Shown: positions 1 through 6,864, counted from the first letter of the stretch. The stretch is DNA of 10,817 bases from RUG754 sp045545455 (GCA_045545455.1 JAZQAY010000024.1:1-10817); one strand, 5' to 3'. Numbers and translations are program-made. The notes: generated by a model from the letters alone, not told the origin.

Positions 1-28
1 AAGCACTTGGGCTTATAGCCCTTGAGCA

Positions 29-51
29 AACCACCCTTTTTAAGGGTGGTT
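29..51. repeat. Perfect hairpin overlapping the rqcP stop codon
   Basis: Ten-base arms AACCACCCTT (29-38) and AAGGGTGGTT (42-51) flank a 3-nt loop. The last two bases lie inside the rqcP stop codon (50-52 on the minus strand). No run of T follows on either strand, so this is at best a weak terminator or an mRNA 3'-end stabilising hairpin. A second small hairpin, GGGCT/AGCCC, lies at 9-21. Nothing else can be identified in positions 1-28. Confidence 0.45.
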
Positions 52-295
52 ATGATTGTATTATTTCGTACATATCAGGTGCTGTTTCTTTTCTGGCGGA
101 TTCGATTATATCCTTTACTCTTACGGTAACGGAGGAGTTACCGAATTCGATGTGGATGGTATCTCCGATATTCACCTCGGACCCTGCCTTGGCAACCTTG
201 TCGTTTATGAAGACTCTGCCTTGGTCACAGGCATCCTTGGCTACCGTACGACGTTTGATCAGACGTGAGTTTTTAAGAAATTTATCTATACGCAT
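50..295 (-). CDS. rqcP: RqcP/YabO-type S4-domain RNA-binding protein
   Basis: This 81-residue protein is one S4 RNA-binding domain: it opens MRIDKFLKNSRLIKRR and contains the core GRVFINDKVAKAGSEVNIGDTI at about residues 26-47, which is the S4 fold signature. Length and sequence match the Hsp15-like YabO family of Firmicutes, known as RqcP, which binds stalled 50S subunits with peptidyl-tRNA and helps RqcH add alanine tails during ribosome quality control. The reading frame runs open 16 codons further upstream, but ATG at 295 is chosen because GGGAG sits 7 nt before it and the S4 domain begins there. The gene follows the DUF554 gene on the same strand but is separated from it by a terminator hairpin and has its own promoter. 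Family assignment is firm; RqcP function is inferred from family and size. Confidence 0.88.
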   Translation of the reverse strand: MRIDKFLKNSRLIKRRTVAKDACDQGRVFINDKVAKAGSEVNIGDTIHIEFGNSSVTVRVKDIIESARKETAPDMYEIIQS

Positions 296-308
296 GTCTA
301 TCTCCCAT

Positions 309-341
309 AAAAAAGTGTTTTGCAAAATAACTGCAAAACAC
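309..341 (-). terminator. Intrinsic terminator between the DUF554 gene and rqcP
   Basis: On the minus strand, perfect 10-bp arms GTGTTTTGCA (341-332) and TGCAAAACAC (324-315) enclose a 7-nt loop and are followed at once by six T (314-309). It should end transcripts reading from the DUF554 gene. It stops only 13 nt before the rqcP start codon, leaving just room for the ribosome site. Confidence 0.8.
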
Positions 342-370
342 ATTTTCGCATTTTATCCATAATTTGTCAA
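342..370 (-). promoter_or_regulatory. Sigma-A promoter of rqcP overlapping the DUF554 stop codon
   Basis: Read on the minus strand: TTGACA (370-365), 17-nt spacer ending TGC, then GAAAAT (347-342). The -35 is perfect, and the weaker -10 is helped by a TGn extension. The TGA stop of the DUF554 gene lies inside the -35. The predicted start near 335 falls inside the first arm of the terminator hairpin, so a transcript from here would lack most of that arm and escape termination. Prediction from motif and spacing only. Confidence 0.6.
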
Positions 371-1041
371 CCTGCTATGGCACACCAGATAAGAGGAACC
401 AAGAGGGCAGGCAGATAGTTCAGAGTCTTGAATTTCTTGATTCCCATTATGTTCAGTCCGGTCATTGCTATGAGGAAACCTCCGACTATCGATAACTCAG
501 TCATCATGTTATCCGTAAGTACGTTTCCGGCAAGAAGGGTGAGGGCATATATTGAACCCTGCCAGATCACCAGAACTACTGCACAGACTATCATACCGAC
601 TCCGTAAGCAGACGCAAGGACCATGGAGGTGACAAGATCAAGGGTGGCGTTTGTGAACAGGAAGGTGTGATCTCCGTAAAGAGCCGCCTGCACGGGACCG
701 AGGATGGAAAGGGTGCCAACACAGAAGATGAGGCAGCCTGTTATTATTCCCGTAGCCAGATTCGAATCATTGCCCTTGGAAGAAGTGAGCCTGCCGACTC
801 TTTCATCTATCTTAAGAAGAGTCCCTGCGATGCATCCCAGGGCAAGGCTTGCTATGAATAGAACGGGATAATTTGAGCCGGGCATGTTTTGCACTACTGA
901 ATTGATCCCTATACCGAAGGCAGCAAGTCCCATGGTTTCAAGGAGCCTGTTATTGAGGTTCTCGTTCATGAGGCGCTTGAAGAAGCCGCCAACAAGAGAT
1001 CCTATTATTATAGCTGCTGCATTAACTATTGTGCCTGTCAT
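367..1041 (-). CDS. DUF554 family membrane protein
   Basis: A 224-residue, very hydrophobic protein of the DUF554 family (YqgA/YdfK-like), whose function is not established. The family's typical features are visible: N-terminal GTIVNAAAIIIGSLVGG, a central segment CVGTLSILGPVQAALYGDHTFLFTNATLD at about residues 107-135, and a C-terminal ISxxGGxLIxxxGLNxxGIKK-like stretch near 185-204. About six or seven membrane segments are expected. Length is normal for the family. The start is supported by GGAGG 7 nt upstream of ATG (1041). The gene is transcribed divergently from a MerR-type regulator, and the two promoters overlap, which suggests that the regulator controls it. Confidence 0.88.
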   Translation of the reverse strand: MTGTIVNAAAIIIGSLVGGFFKRLMNENLNNRLLETMGLAAFGIGINSVVQNMPGSNYPVLFIASLALGCIAGTLLKIDERVGRLTSSKGNDSNLATGIITGCLIFCVGTLSILGPVQAALYGDHTFLFTNATLDLVTSMVLASAYGVGMIVCAVVLVIWQGSIYALTLLAGNVLTDNMMTELSIVGGFLIAMTGLNIMGIKKFKTLNYLPALLVPLIWCAIAG

Positions 1042-1070
1042 GATTAGTCCTCCGTGTTTTAAGATTGGCC

Positions 1071-1100
1071 TTGACTTAAGCAGATTATAAACCCTATAAT
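1071..1100 (+). promoter_or_regulatory. Promoter of the MerR-family gene
   Basis: TTGACT (1071-1076), an 18-nt spacer and a perfect TATAAT (1095-1100). The predicted start is near 1107, about 50 nt before the ATG. It runs against the DUF554 promoter, each -10 lying inside the spacer of the other. Confidence 0.7.
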
Positions 1101-1114
1101 GATTGTAGAGTCAA
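1084..1114 (-). promoter_or_regulatory. Promoter of the DUF554 gene, 19-bp spacer
   Basis: On the minus strand TTGACT (1114-1109) and a perfect TATAAT (1089-1084) are separated by 19 nt. An overlong 19-20 bp spacer is the hallmark of promoters that MerR-family activators untwist, and a MerR-family gene is transcribed divergently here. Predicted start is near 1077, giving a leader of about 36 nt. Confidence 0.7.
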
Positions 1115-1156
1115 GCACGAAATATATATTTTTCAGAAAATTTATAGGTGAGTGAA

Positions 1157-1975
1157 ATGAAAGAAGATCTTTTTAAAATAGGAGAGGTAGCCAGGCTGTT
1201 CAATGTGAGCGTTAGTACTATGAGGCACTATGAAAAGCTGGGCCTGGTGGAACCTGAATACGTGGATCCCGATACCGGATATCGTTACTACAGCACGGAC
1301 CAGTTTGAGGTGCTCAACACTTTGAGATATCTGAGGCTTCTCGATACGCCTCTTGAAAGCATAAGCGACTTCTTTCATGACAGAAATACCGAATCCATGA
1401 AGGCGATGCTCAGGGTACAGAGAGAAGAAGTAAGCGGGAAGATAAACGATCTTTTACGACTTGAGAAGAAGATAGAGCGCAGGCTTCAGTTCATAGAGGA
1501 AGCCGAGAGTCACCCCCTGAACGAAATAGAAGACATAATGTCAGAGGAAGCCAGGGTGGTGTGGCTGAAGTATACAATGTCACCCGGTTCCAACGATGAC
1601 ATAGAAAGGTCAATAAAGATGCTGGAGGGGGATCAGAAGGAACCTATGATATTTCTCGGCAAGGTCGGAATTGGGCTCAGCCCTGAGAACCTGTCATTAA
1701 GAAAATATGATAGTTACGATATGGTGTTCCTGATACTGGATGATGAAGACGACTTTAAGGGAGAATTCATTGAAATGCCAAGTGAAAGATGCCTGACCAT
1801 AAGATTCAGGGGGACGCATAAGGACGCTCCTCCGTATTATGATAAACTTCTGGACAGGATGGATGAGATGGATCTCAGACCGGCAGGCCCGTCCAGAGAG
1901 ATCGCTCTTATCGACTGGGGACTCTCGAAGGATCCTGATGATTTTGTTACGAAGATAGAGATACCGGTAAAATGA
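1157..1975 (+). CDS. MerR-family regulator with effector-binding-like C-terminus
   Basis: A 272-residue DNA-binding regulator. Residues about 5-75 are a MerR winged helix: LFKIGEVARLFNVSVSTMRHYEKLGL, then the wing VDPDTGYRYYSTDQFEVL. Residues about 75-115 form the family's long dimerisation helix (REEVSGKINDLLRLEKKIERRL). The C-terminal ~150 residues resemble the GyrI/BmrR-type effector-binding fold (GxVGIGLSPENL, then CLTIRFRGTHKDAPPYYDKLLDRM near its end), pointing to a small-molecule ligand. An in-frame GTG lies at 1148, but ATG at 1157 is preferred because AGGTGAG precedes it at proper spacing and the first GTG lies inside that site. Target is unknown; the overlapping promoter makes the divergent DUF554 gene and itself the obvious candidates. 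A hairpin with a T-run follows. Confidence 0.87.
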   Translation: MKEDLFKIGEVARLFNVSVSTMRHYEKLGLVEPEYVDPDTGYRYYSTDQFEVLNTLRYLRLLDTPLESISDFFHDRNTESMKAMLRVQREEVSGKINDLLRLEKKIERRLQFIEEAESHPLNEIEDIMSEEARVVWLKYTMSPGSNDDIERSIKMLEGDQKEPMIFLGKVGIGLSPENLSLRKYDSYDMVFLILDDEDDFKGEFIEMPSERCLTIRFRGTHKDAPPYYDKLLDRMDEMDLRPAGPSREIALIDWGLSKDPDDFVTKIEIPVK

Positions 1976-1979
1976 AATG

Positions 1980-2005
1980 AGCGCAGGCATCGCCTGCGCT
2001 TTTTT
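1980..2005 (+). terminator. Intrinsic terminator after the MerR-family gene
   Basis: Nine-bp GC-rich stem AGCGCAGGC (1980-1988)/GCCTGCGCT (1992-2000) with a 3-nt loop, and six T at 2000-2005. It starts 5 nt after the stop codon. On the other strand the same hairpin is followed by a broken T-rich stretch and could also end the convergent amidohydrolase operon, which stops at 2009. Confidence 0.9.
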
Positions 2006-2008
2006 GTG

Positions 2009-3571
2009 CTACTTTCTATAAACTGTTTTGCCTCCGACCACAGTCATCACGACTTCGGCTTCGAGAAGGGATGAAGGAGCACCCTCGGTGATGTCTCTAT
2101 CCAGGACGGTAAAGTCCGCATCATATCCGGGGAGGAGTTTGCCGCGTCTTCCTTCAGAGAACGATGCATAGGCTCCTTCTGAGGTGAACATATCTATCGT
2201 TTCTTTTAAACTCAGAGCCTTTTCGGGATACCAGGGGCTGTCAGCGCCGGGTTCGCGGCAGGTGGCTGCATAATACATGTTGGGAAGGATATCAAAGGGT
2301 TCCACCGGGCAGTCTGATCCGCCTGAAAGATGGATACCCATGTCCTTCATTGTCCTCCAGTCGTAGGATGTCTTTGTAAGTTCAGTTCCGATCCTGTCTT
2401 CAACTATGTGCTGGTCTGCTTTAAGGAAAACAGGCTGGATGTAAGCCATAATGCCCATCTCCTGCATGCGTCTCAGCTGGTCGGGCCTCGTTATCTGGCA
2501 GTGCACTATTCCGTGTCTGTGATCGGCTCTCGGAGAGTCCTTTAAAGCGAGTTCAAAAGCATCCAGTATCTGATCGATGCATCTGTCTCCTATGCCGTGT
2601 ATGGCTATCTGCACACCAGCTTTGTTAGCAACTTTCACGAGACCGTTCATCTCTTCGTCGGTGAAGTTGAGTATCCCGCGGTTTCCGGGATCGTCAAGAT
2701 AGTCCGCTGTCATGGCAGCTGTCCTGGCACCCAAAGCACCGTCGCCGAGAAGTTTCAGAGGACCTATGGTGAAATTACCTGTGGAATCTCCCGTCATATA
2801 TCCGTCTTTAAGGAAAGCGTCAAGCCTTTCCAATGAAGGCAGGTTGCACTGCTCATAGACTCTCATAGGGAGAAGTCCGTCGCGGTCCAGTTCCATGTAT
2901 GCATCCAGTATGGTTTTTCCATACAGTTCGGATGAGATCAGAGGAAGGTCATCTGTCTGGATCTCCGTGATACCCTTGGCTATAATGTCCTTGGAAGCAT
3001 CAAGGACCATCTCCTTGACCGAATCAAGGGTGAGGGGAGGAAGGGCTTCCTCCAAAGTATTCTGTTCATCCTCTCTAAGTATGCCATCAGGATTGGTCTC
3101 AAGCATTCCCGCAAGTTCAAGAGCAGGAGTATTGGCGACCGTTATGTGGTGGCAGGTCCTTCTTATTATTATCGGAACTTCATCTGAGATGCCGTCAAGG
3201 TCGTTTCTTGTGGGAAGAACGGGGGAGTCCCAGTAGTTATGATTGAAACCGGTACCCCTTAAAGGCCTTCCTGACTTCTTTGCTTCCGGAAGTTTTTCAC
3301 GGAGAGCATCGAGAAGATCCTCCAGAGATTTCCTTTCCGTCAGATCGACGAAGCTCTTTTCAAAGGCATATTCCAGGAAATGAAGATGGGAATCGACGAA
3401 GCCGGGAAGGATAAGTGCTCCCTTGAGATCCTGCTTATTGTCAGAGTCTGAACTCATAGCCAGGATCTCATCATCAGTTCCAAGTGCCTTTATTTTGCCA
3501 TCCTCAACAGCCATAGCTGATGCTATGGCCGGATCGTTCGTATATATTTTCGCGTTGTAGTAGATATCCAT
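2009..3571 (-). CDS. YtcJ-type amidohydrolase (amidohydrolase 3 family), second gene of operon
   Basis: A 520-residue cytoplasmic metal-dependent hydrolase of the YtcJ/N-substituted formamide deformylase branch of the amidohydrolase superfamily. It has no signal peptide. Visible active-site motifs: HxH at H62/H64 (GFVDSHLHF), PLKLLGDGALGARTA at 271-285, H325 (IAIHGIGDR), H353 within RHGIVH, and D420 (LSGGSDCPVEPFD). The N-terminal (YYNAKIYT) and C-terminal (PGYDADFTVLDRD) strands form the small beta-sandwich usual for the superfamily. All expected metal ligands are present, so it should be active, probably on an amide or related C-N bond; the substrate is unknown. The start has only a modest ribosome site (AAAGG). 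The gene follows a paralogue by 49 nt with no clear promoter between, so it is probably driven by the sigma-54 promoter at 5258-5273. Confidence 0.85.
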   Translation of the reverse strand: MDIYYNAKIYTNDPAIASAMAVEDGKIKALGTDDEILAMSSDSDNKQDLKGALILPGFVDSHLHFLEYAFEKSFVDLTERKSLEDLLDALREKLPEAKKSGRPLRGTGFNHNYWDSPVLPTRNDLDGISDEVPIIIRRTCHHITVANTPALELAGMLETNPDGILREDEQNTLEEALPPLTLDSVKEMVLDASKDIIAKGITEIQTDDLPLISSELYGKTILDAYMELDRDGLLPMRVYEQCNLPSLERLDAFLKDGYMTGDSTGNFTIGPLKLLGDGALGARTAAMTADYLDDPGNRGILNFTDEEMNGLVKVANKAGVQIAIHGIGDRCIDQILDAFELALKDSPRADHRHGIVHCQITRPDQLRRMQEMGIMAYIQPVFLKADQHIVEDRIGTELTKTSYDWRTMKDMGIHLSGGSDCPVEPFDILPNMYYAATCREPGADSPWYPEKALSLKETIDMFTSEGAYASFSEGRRGKLLPGYDADFTVLDRDITEGAPSSLLEAEVVMTVVGGKTVYRK

Positions 3572-3620
3572 ATAAAGCCTTTCGGTTACGATAATAACTT
3601 ATACTGATATTTTATACGTT

Positions 3621-5210
3621 TTATCTTTGGTAGGCAAGTTCACCTTTGACGTAGGTCCTGAGAACCTTAACGGTATCCAGATCTTCACCTGCCATTTCAA
3701 AAATATCATCTGAAAGGACTGCGAAGTTTGCCTTATAGCCGGGAACGAGCATGCCCAGCTTCTCGAAGCCGCAGATCTCGGCGGATCCCTTGGTATAGAG
3801 ACGGATGGCCGTTTCTATATCGATGGCTTCATTCTTTCCGCAGTCAGTCCCGTCGTAGGCAACACGGGTAACCGCAGCCTTGAGGTTGGGCCAGGGGTCT
3901 GAAGGAACTGCCCATGAGGTAGCAGGGGCGTCTGTGGAAAGTCCAATATTCACTCCCTTATCCAGCATATGTCTTATAGGGTAGCAGAGCTTGGTGCGTT
4001 CGGGCCCGAGATTCTTCAGATAGCTTTCGATCTCACAGTACTGGAAGATAGGCTGCATGGCGAAGGCTATGCCGTATAAAGATGCCTTCTCGATGGACTC
4101 TTCCTTGGGTTCTGTGATGTGCTCCATGCGGACGTAAGGAGCGGACGTCTTCATCCAGTTCTTTTCCTGAACTACACGGTCTACGACCTTTTCTATCGCC
4201 AGACCGCCCATGGCGTGGACTGCAAGCTGGCAGCTGTTTTCTTTGCAGAATTCGATGGCAGATTTGAAGAGATCCTCATCCAGCTCATAGATACCCATAT
4301 CGTCTGTGCCGAGATAGGGAACGTCCACGTAGGCAGTGTGTCCGGAGATGCTTCCGTCGCTGACGAGTTTGAGGCCCTGTACGTGGATCTGGTTCGCCGG
4401 ATCCATGGTCTGTTCATTTATGGTGTATTCTCCCGTCTCGCTTGCCTTATCCCAGAAGTAGTAAATGGATACTTCCTGCTTAAGGCCTGTTTCTTCAGCA
4501 GCTTTATAGAAATCGAGGACGTCTCCCTCGTCGAAACTGCCGAGATCCGTGAAGCCTGTGATCCCCTGCGAAAGGAGGAGATCACCCAGATCCTTAAGAT
4601 CGCCGACTTTCTCTTCTATAGTCTGCTTGGGCATGATATCGATCACGAGGTTTCTTGCGTTCTCCTGAAGGATGCCGTTGGGTTCGCCGTTCTCGTCTCT
4701 TACGATGTGACCGCCGGGAGGGTCGGGAGTGTTCCTGTCTATTCCGGCGAGTTCAAGCGCCCTGGAATTGACGGCTGCGATATGGACGCAGGTTCTTGCT
4801 ATGAAAATAGGGTGGTCGGATGATCCCTTATCCAGATCCCATCTGGTAGGAGCGCGGCCTTCAAGAAGTTTTCCTTCGTCGTATCCCCAGCCTTTTATCC
4901 ACTGACCGGGCCCCATATCTTCAGCGGTTTCTGAGATCACTTTTATGAGTTCTTCTATGGAACTGATCTCAGGAGGAAGACAGGATATCTGCTTGCTGTA
5001 GTCTGCAAGGAGCAGACCGTGTGTATGGCAGTCCGTAAGACCGGGTATTACGGTAAGTCCGTTAAGATCTTCTGATTCACATCCTTCTATATCCAGATCT
5101 GTTTCTTTTCCGATGCTTTTAATGATGCCGTCTTCAACGATCATGGCGTCTGCATAAGGCATGTCATCATTACTGGTAAATATCTTTGCGTTTCTGTACA
5201 GTGTTTTCAT
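3621..5210 (-). CDS. YtcJ-type amidohydrolase (amidohydrolase 3 family), first gene of operon
   Basis: A 529-residue paralogue of the downstream gene. Motifs: H62/H64 (GLTDCHTHG), GLKLVSDGSISGHTAY at 279-294, H332 (LAVHAMGG), H364 (RMEHITE), D427 (GLSTDAPA), and the C-terminal strand VPGYKANFAVL. It is therefore a complete metallohydrolase of the YtcJ group. The frame is open to 5279, but ATG at 5210 is chosen because GGAG lies 8 nt before it, the protein then aligns with its neighbour residue for residue at HxH, and the extra segment would start upstream of the sigma-54 promoter. The two copies differ at the usual GARTA stretch (here SGHTA) and in the loop after the catalytic Asp, which suggests different substrates rather than redundancy. 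Substrate is unknown. Transcribed from a sigma-54 promoter divergent from the RocR-like activator. Confidence 0.86.
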   Translation of the reverse strand: MKTLYRNAKIFTSNDDMPYADAMIVEDGIIKSIGKETDLDIEGCESEDLNGLTVIPGLTDCHTHGLLLADYSKQISCLPPEISSIEELIKVISETAEDMGPGQWIKGWGYDEGKLLEGRAPTRWDLDKGSSDHPIFIARTCVHIAAVNSRALELAGIDRNTPDPPGGHIVRDENGEPNGILQENARNLVIDIMPKQTIEEKVGDLKDLGDLLLSQGITGFTDLGSFDEGDVLDFYKAAEETGLKQEVSIYYFWDKASETGEYTINEQTMDPANQIHVQGLKLVSDGSISGHTAYVDVPYLGTDDMGIYELDEDLFKSAIEFCKENSCQLAVHAMGGLAIEKVVDRVVQEKNWMKTSAPYVRMEHITEPKEESIEKASLYGIAFAMQPIFQYCEIESYLKNLGPERTKLCYPIRHMLDKGVNIGLSTDAPATSWAVPSDPWPNLKAAVTRVAYDGTDCGKNEAIDIETAIRLYTKGSAEICGFEKLGMLVPGYKANFAVLSDDIFEMAGEDLDTVKVLRTYVKGELAYQR

Positions 5211-5257
5211 ATCGGTAACTCCATTCATATATAGATCAGATTTACACCGATATGCAT

Positions 5258-5273
5258 AGCAAGTATAATGCCA
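5258..5273 (-). promoter_or_regulatory. Sigma-54 (-24/-12) promoter of the amidohydrolase operon
   Basis: On the minus strand TGGCATTATACTTGCT (5273-5258): GG and GC are exactly 10 nt apart, one mismatch from TGGCAC-N5-TTGCT. The predicted start is near 5247, 37 nt before the ATG. A gene for a sigma-54 activator lies divergently next to it, which strongly supports the call. Confidence 0.9.
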
Positions 5274-5283
5274 AAACAAAAAG

Positions 5284-5298
5284 CCTTGAAAATCAAGG
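5284..5298. promoter_or_regulatory. Palindrome IR1, copy 1
   Basis: CCTTGA-AAA-TCAAGG, a perfect 6-bp dyad centred at 5291, about 44 bp upstream of the predicted sigma-54 start. It sits in a 21-nt block (5279-5299) that recurs unchanged at 8411-8431, upstream of the second sigma-54 promoter and in the same orientation. It is probably a protein-binding site. Which protein binds is unknown; the position is closer to the promoter than a usual enhancer. Confidence 0.75.
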
Positions 5299-5331
5299 GT
5301 TTTGGGAGTTTACGAGGACTGAAAGGAAAGT

Positions 5332-5357
5332 TTTTTTTACAACTGCGTGTAAAAAAA
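5332..5357. promoter_or_regulatory. Palindrome IR2, copy 1 (candidate activator enhancer)
   Basis: TTTTTTTACA (5332-5341) and TGTAAAAAAA (5348-5357) form perfect 10-bp arms around 6 nt. The centre, about 5344.5, is roughly 98 bp upstream of the predicted sigma-54 start, a usual distance for an upstream activating sequence. A matching palindrome lies at 8467-8487 at nearly the same distance from the other sigma-54 promoter. Confidence 0.7.
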
Positions 5358-5359
5358 TA

Positions 5360-5388
5360 TTTACATGTAAAATATTTTGTAATACAAT
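5360..5388 (+). promoter_or_regulatory. Sigma-A promoter of the activator gene with a palindrome over its -35
   Basis: TTTACA (5360-5365), 17-nt spacer, TACAAT (5383-5388); predicted start near 5395. The -35 is the left half of a perfect 12-bp palindrome, TTTACATGTAAA (5360-5371), which uses the same half-sites as IR2. Occupation of this site would block RNA polymerase, so negative autoregulation of the activator is likely (inference). Confidence 0.75.
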
Positions 5389-5421
5389 TCCATTAACAAA
5401 AGGGAGAAAGGGAGGCCTGAC

Positions 5422-6801
5422 ATGATAGAGAATTACCTTGATACGATCACTAACGTTACTAACTACGTGGACGGGATCCTGGTTGTGGACAGCGACTATA
5501 AAGTCGTGTATATCTCACAGTATAACCCGGTATTTACTTCCCTTGAAGAGCAGAGGGTCATAGGCAAGACTCTCTTCGAACTTTATCCTGAACTGGACCC
5601 GGAATCCAGCACCATAGTAAAGGCGCTGAGAACCGGGAAGATAACCCTGAACAATGAAGAGGTCATGAAGCCCACGGTGGGAAAGACCTTCAGGATAATA
5701 GACAGCACCTACCCGATAATCGAGGATGGAAAGGTGATAGGGGCGGTGTCCGTTGCTACCTTCCCTGATAAGAAGGACGCAAGAGCCGTAAGGGTTTCAC
5801 AGGCCAAGCCTTCCAAACCGAAGAAGTTATTCACCGTATCGGATATCATCGGAAGAAGCCCGCAGATGCAGAACGTGAGGAATCAGGTGGAGCGAATCAG
5901 CCAGACATCCTCATCGGTACTAATATACGGAGAGACCGGTACAGGTAAGGAACTGGTGGCACAGTCCATCCATACTGGATCTCCAAGGAAAGTATGTCCG
6001 TTCATATCCCAGAACTGTGCGGCCATCCCAGAGAATCTTCTCGAGAGCCTTTTCTTCGGAACTACCAAGGGCGCCTATACGGGTGCTGAGGATAAGCCGG
6101 GAATATTCGAGAGGGCTGTTGGCGGGACCATTTTCCTCGACGAGATAAACTCCATGGACCTGGGACTTCAGGCCAAACTGTTAAGGGTTCTTGAAGACAA
6201 AAAGGTCACTAGGATCGGAGGGGACAAGCCCTTCGAGGTGAACGTGAGGATCATAGCGGCAACTAACAAAGATCCTGCAGTCTGTGTAAGAGACGGGTCT
6301 TTAAGACCGGACCTCTTCTACAGGCTCGGCGGAGTGACCATCAATCTTCCTCCTCTTAAGGAGAGAGAAGGAGATATAGAGCTCATGACGGAGTACTTCG
6401 TAAGCTACTTCAACAGGACCATGAAAAAGGATCTTATTGGCGTTTCCCAGGATGTCATGAGGATATTCAGGGAGTACAGCTGGCCCGGAAACGTCAGGGA
6501 ATTCAGGAATGCAATAGAAGGCGCCTTCAATCTCTGCGAAGGAAAGGTCATCGTAGTATCGGATCTTCCATCATACATCACGAGCGCTCTGGATCTCGAT
6601 GAGATCCTTCCTGAGACAGATAAGTTCGAAGCACAGATCCAGTGGCTTGGAAGCCTTAAGAAGAACATGGATGCATACGAGAAGACCATGATCGACGATA
6701 TCATACACCGGTTCGATTCTTTGAGCGCTGCAGCCGACTATATGGGGATTACCCGGCAGGCTCTGAATCAGAAGATGAAAAAGCATGGACTGAGCAAATA
6801 A
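5422..6801 (+). CDS. RocR-like sigma-54-dependent activator (PAS, AAA+, Fis HTH)
   Basis: A 459-residue enhancer-binding protein. Residues about 8-115 form a PAS-type sensor (DGILVVDSDYKVVYIS, then IEDGKVIGAVSVA). The AAA+ domain begins near 137 (IIGRSPQMQNVR) with Walker A GETGTGKE at 170-177, the sigma-54 contact loop GAYTGA at 217-222 (consensus GAFTGA), Walker B LDE with D240/E241, and the arginine region LRPDLFYRL at 294-302. A Fis-type helix-turn-helix ends the protein (about 417-457, SLSAAADYMGITRQALNQKM). Length and the phrase GTTKGAYTGAEDKPGIFE recall Bacillus RocR, activator of arginine catabolism, though no ligand can be assigned. GGAGG 6 nt before ATG fixes the start. All residues needed for activation are present. 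It lies between two sigma-54 promoters with shared upstream sites, so it is the probable activator of both. An intact alternative would be a regulator acting elsewhere, which the context makes less likely. Confidence 0.93.
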   Translation: MIENYLDTITNVTNYVDGILVVDSDYKVVYISQYNPVFTSLEEQRVIGKTLFELYPELDPESSTIVKALRTGKITLNNEEVMKPTVGKTFRIIDSTYPIIEDGKVIGAVSVATFPDKKDARAVRVSQAKPSKPKKLFTVSDIIGRSPQMQNVRNQVERISQTSSSVLIYGETGTGKELVAQSIHTGSPRKVCPFISQNCAAIPENLLESLFFGTTKGAYTGAEDKPGIFERAVGGTIFLDEINSMDLGLQAKLLRVLEDKKVTRIGGDKPFEVNVRIIAATNKDPAVCVRDGSLRPDLFYRLGGVTINLPPLKEREGDIELMTEYFVSYFNRTMKKDLIGVSQDVMRIFREYSWPGNVREFRNAIEGAFNLCEGKVIVVSDLPSYITSALDLDEILPETDKFEAQIQWLGSLKKNMDAYEKTMIDDIIHRFDSLSAAADYMGITRQALNQKMKKHGLSK

Positions 6802-6812
6802 TGAAAAGTAAA

Positions 6813-6842
6813 AGACCTCCTGCAATATTCTGCAGGAGGTCT
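6813..6842. terminator. Terminator between the convergent activator and carrier genes
   Basis: A perfect 12-bp stem, AGACCTCCTGCA (6813-6824)/TGCAGGAGGTCT (6831-6842), with a 6-nt loop. On the minus strand it is followed by TTTACTTTTC, a good tail for ending the carrier transcript. The plus-strand tail is less T-rich, so termination of the activator transcript is likely but weaker. Confidence 0.82.
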
Positions 6843-6864
6843 GTTGGTATATTTAAGTAAGGTC

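Larger units (their letters stand above)
1070..1115. promoter_or_regulatory. Nested dyad, candidate MerR-family operator
   Basis: Outer arms CTTGACT (1070-1076) and AGTCAAG (1109-1115) and inner arms ATTATA (1084-1089) and TATAAT (1095-1100) share nearly the same centre, about 1092. The outer arms contain the two divergent -35 boxes and the inner arms are the two -10 boxes. A dimeric regulator binding the centre would contact both promoters at once. Operator function is inferred from geometry. Confidence 0.5.

Noticed and set aside
29..51. Call of a true terminator for rqcP
   Set aside because: The hairpin is perfect, but no T-run follows on either strand; it is kept only as a hairpin.
4119..4823. 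Long plus-strand open frame (234 codons) opposite the first amidohydrolase
   Set aside because: It lies wholly antisense to a gene with complete catalytic motifs, has no recognisable domain, and is a codon-bias shadow.
5331..5357. T-run and hairpin resembling a terminator
   Set aside because: The T-run is itself one arm of the palindrome, there is no GC-rich stem, and the same structure recurs at the second sigma-54 promoter, which fits a protein-binding site better.
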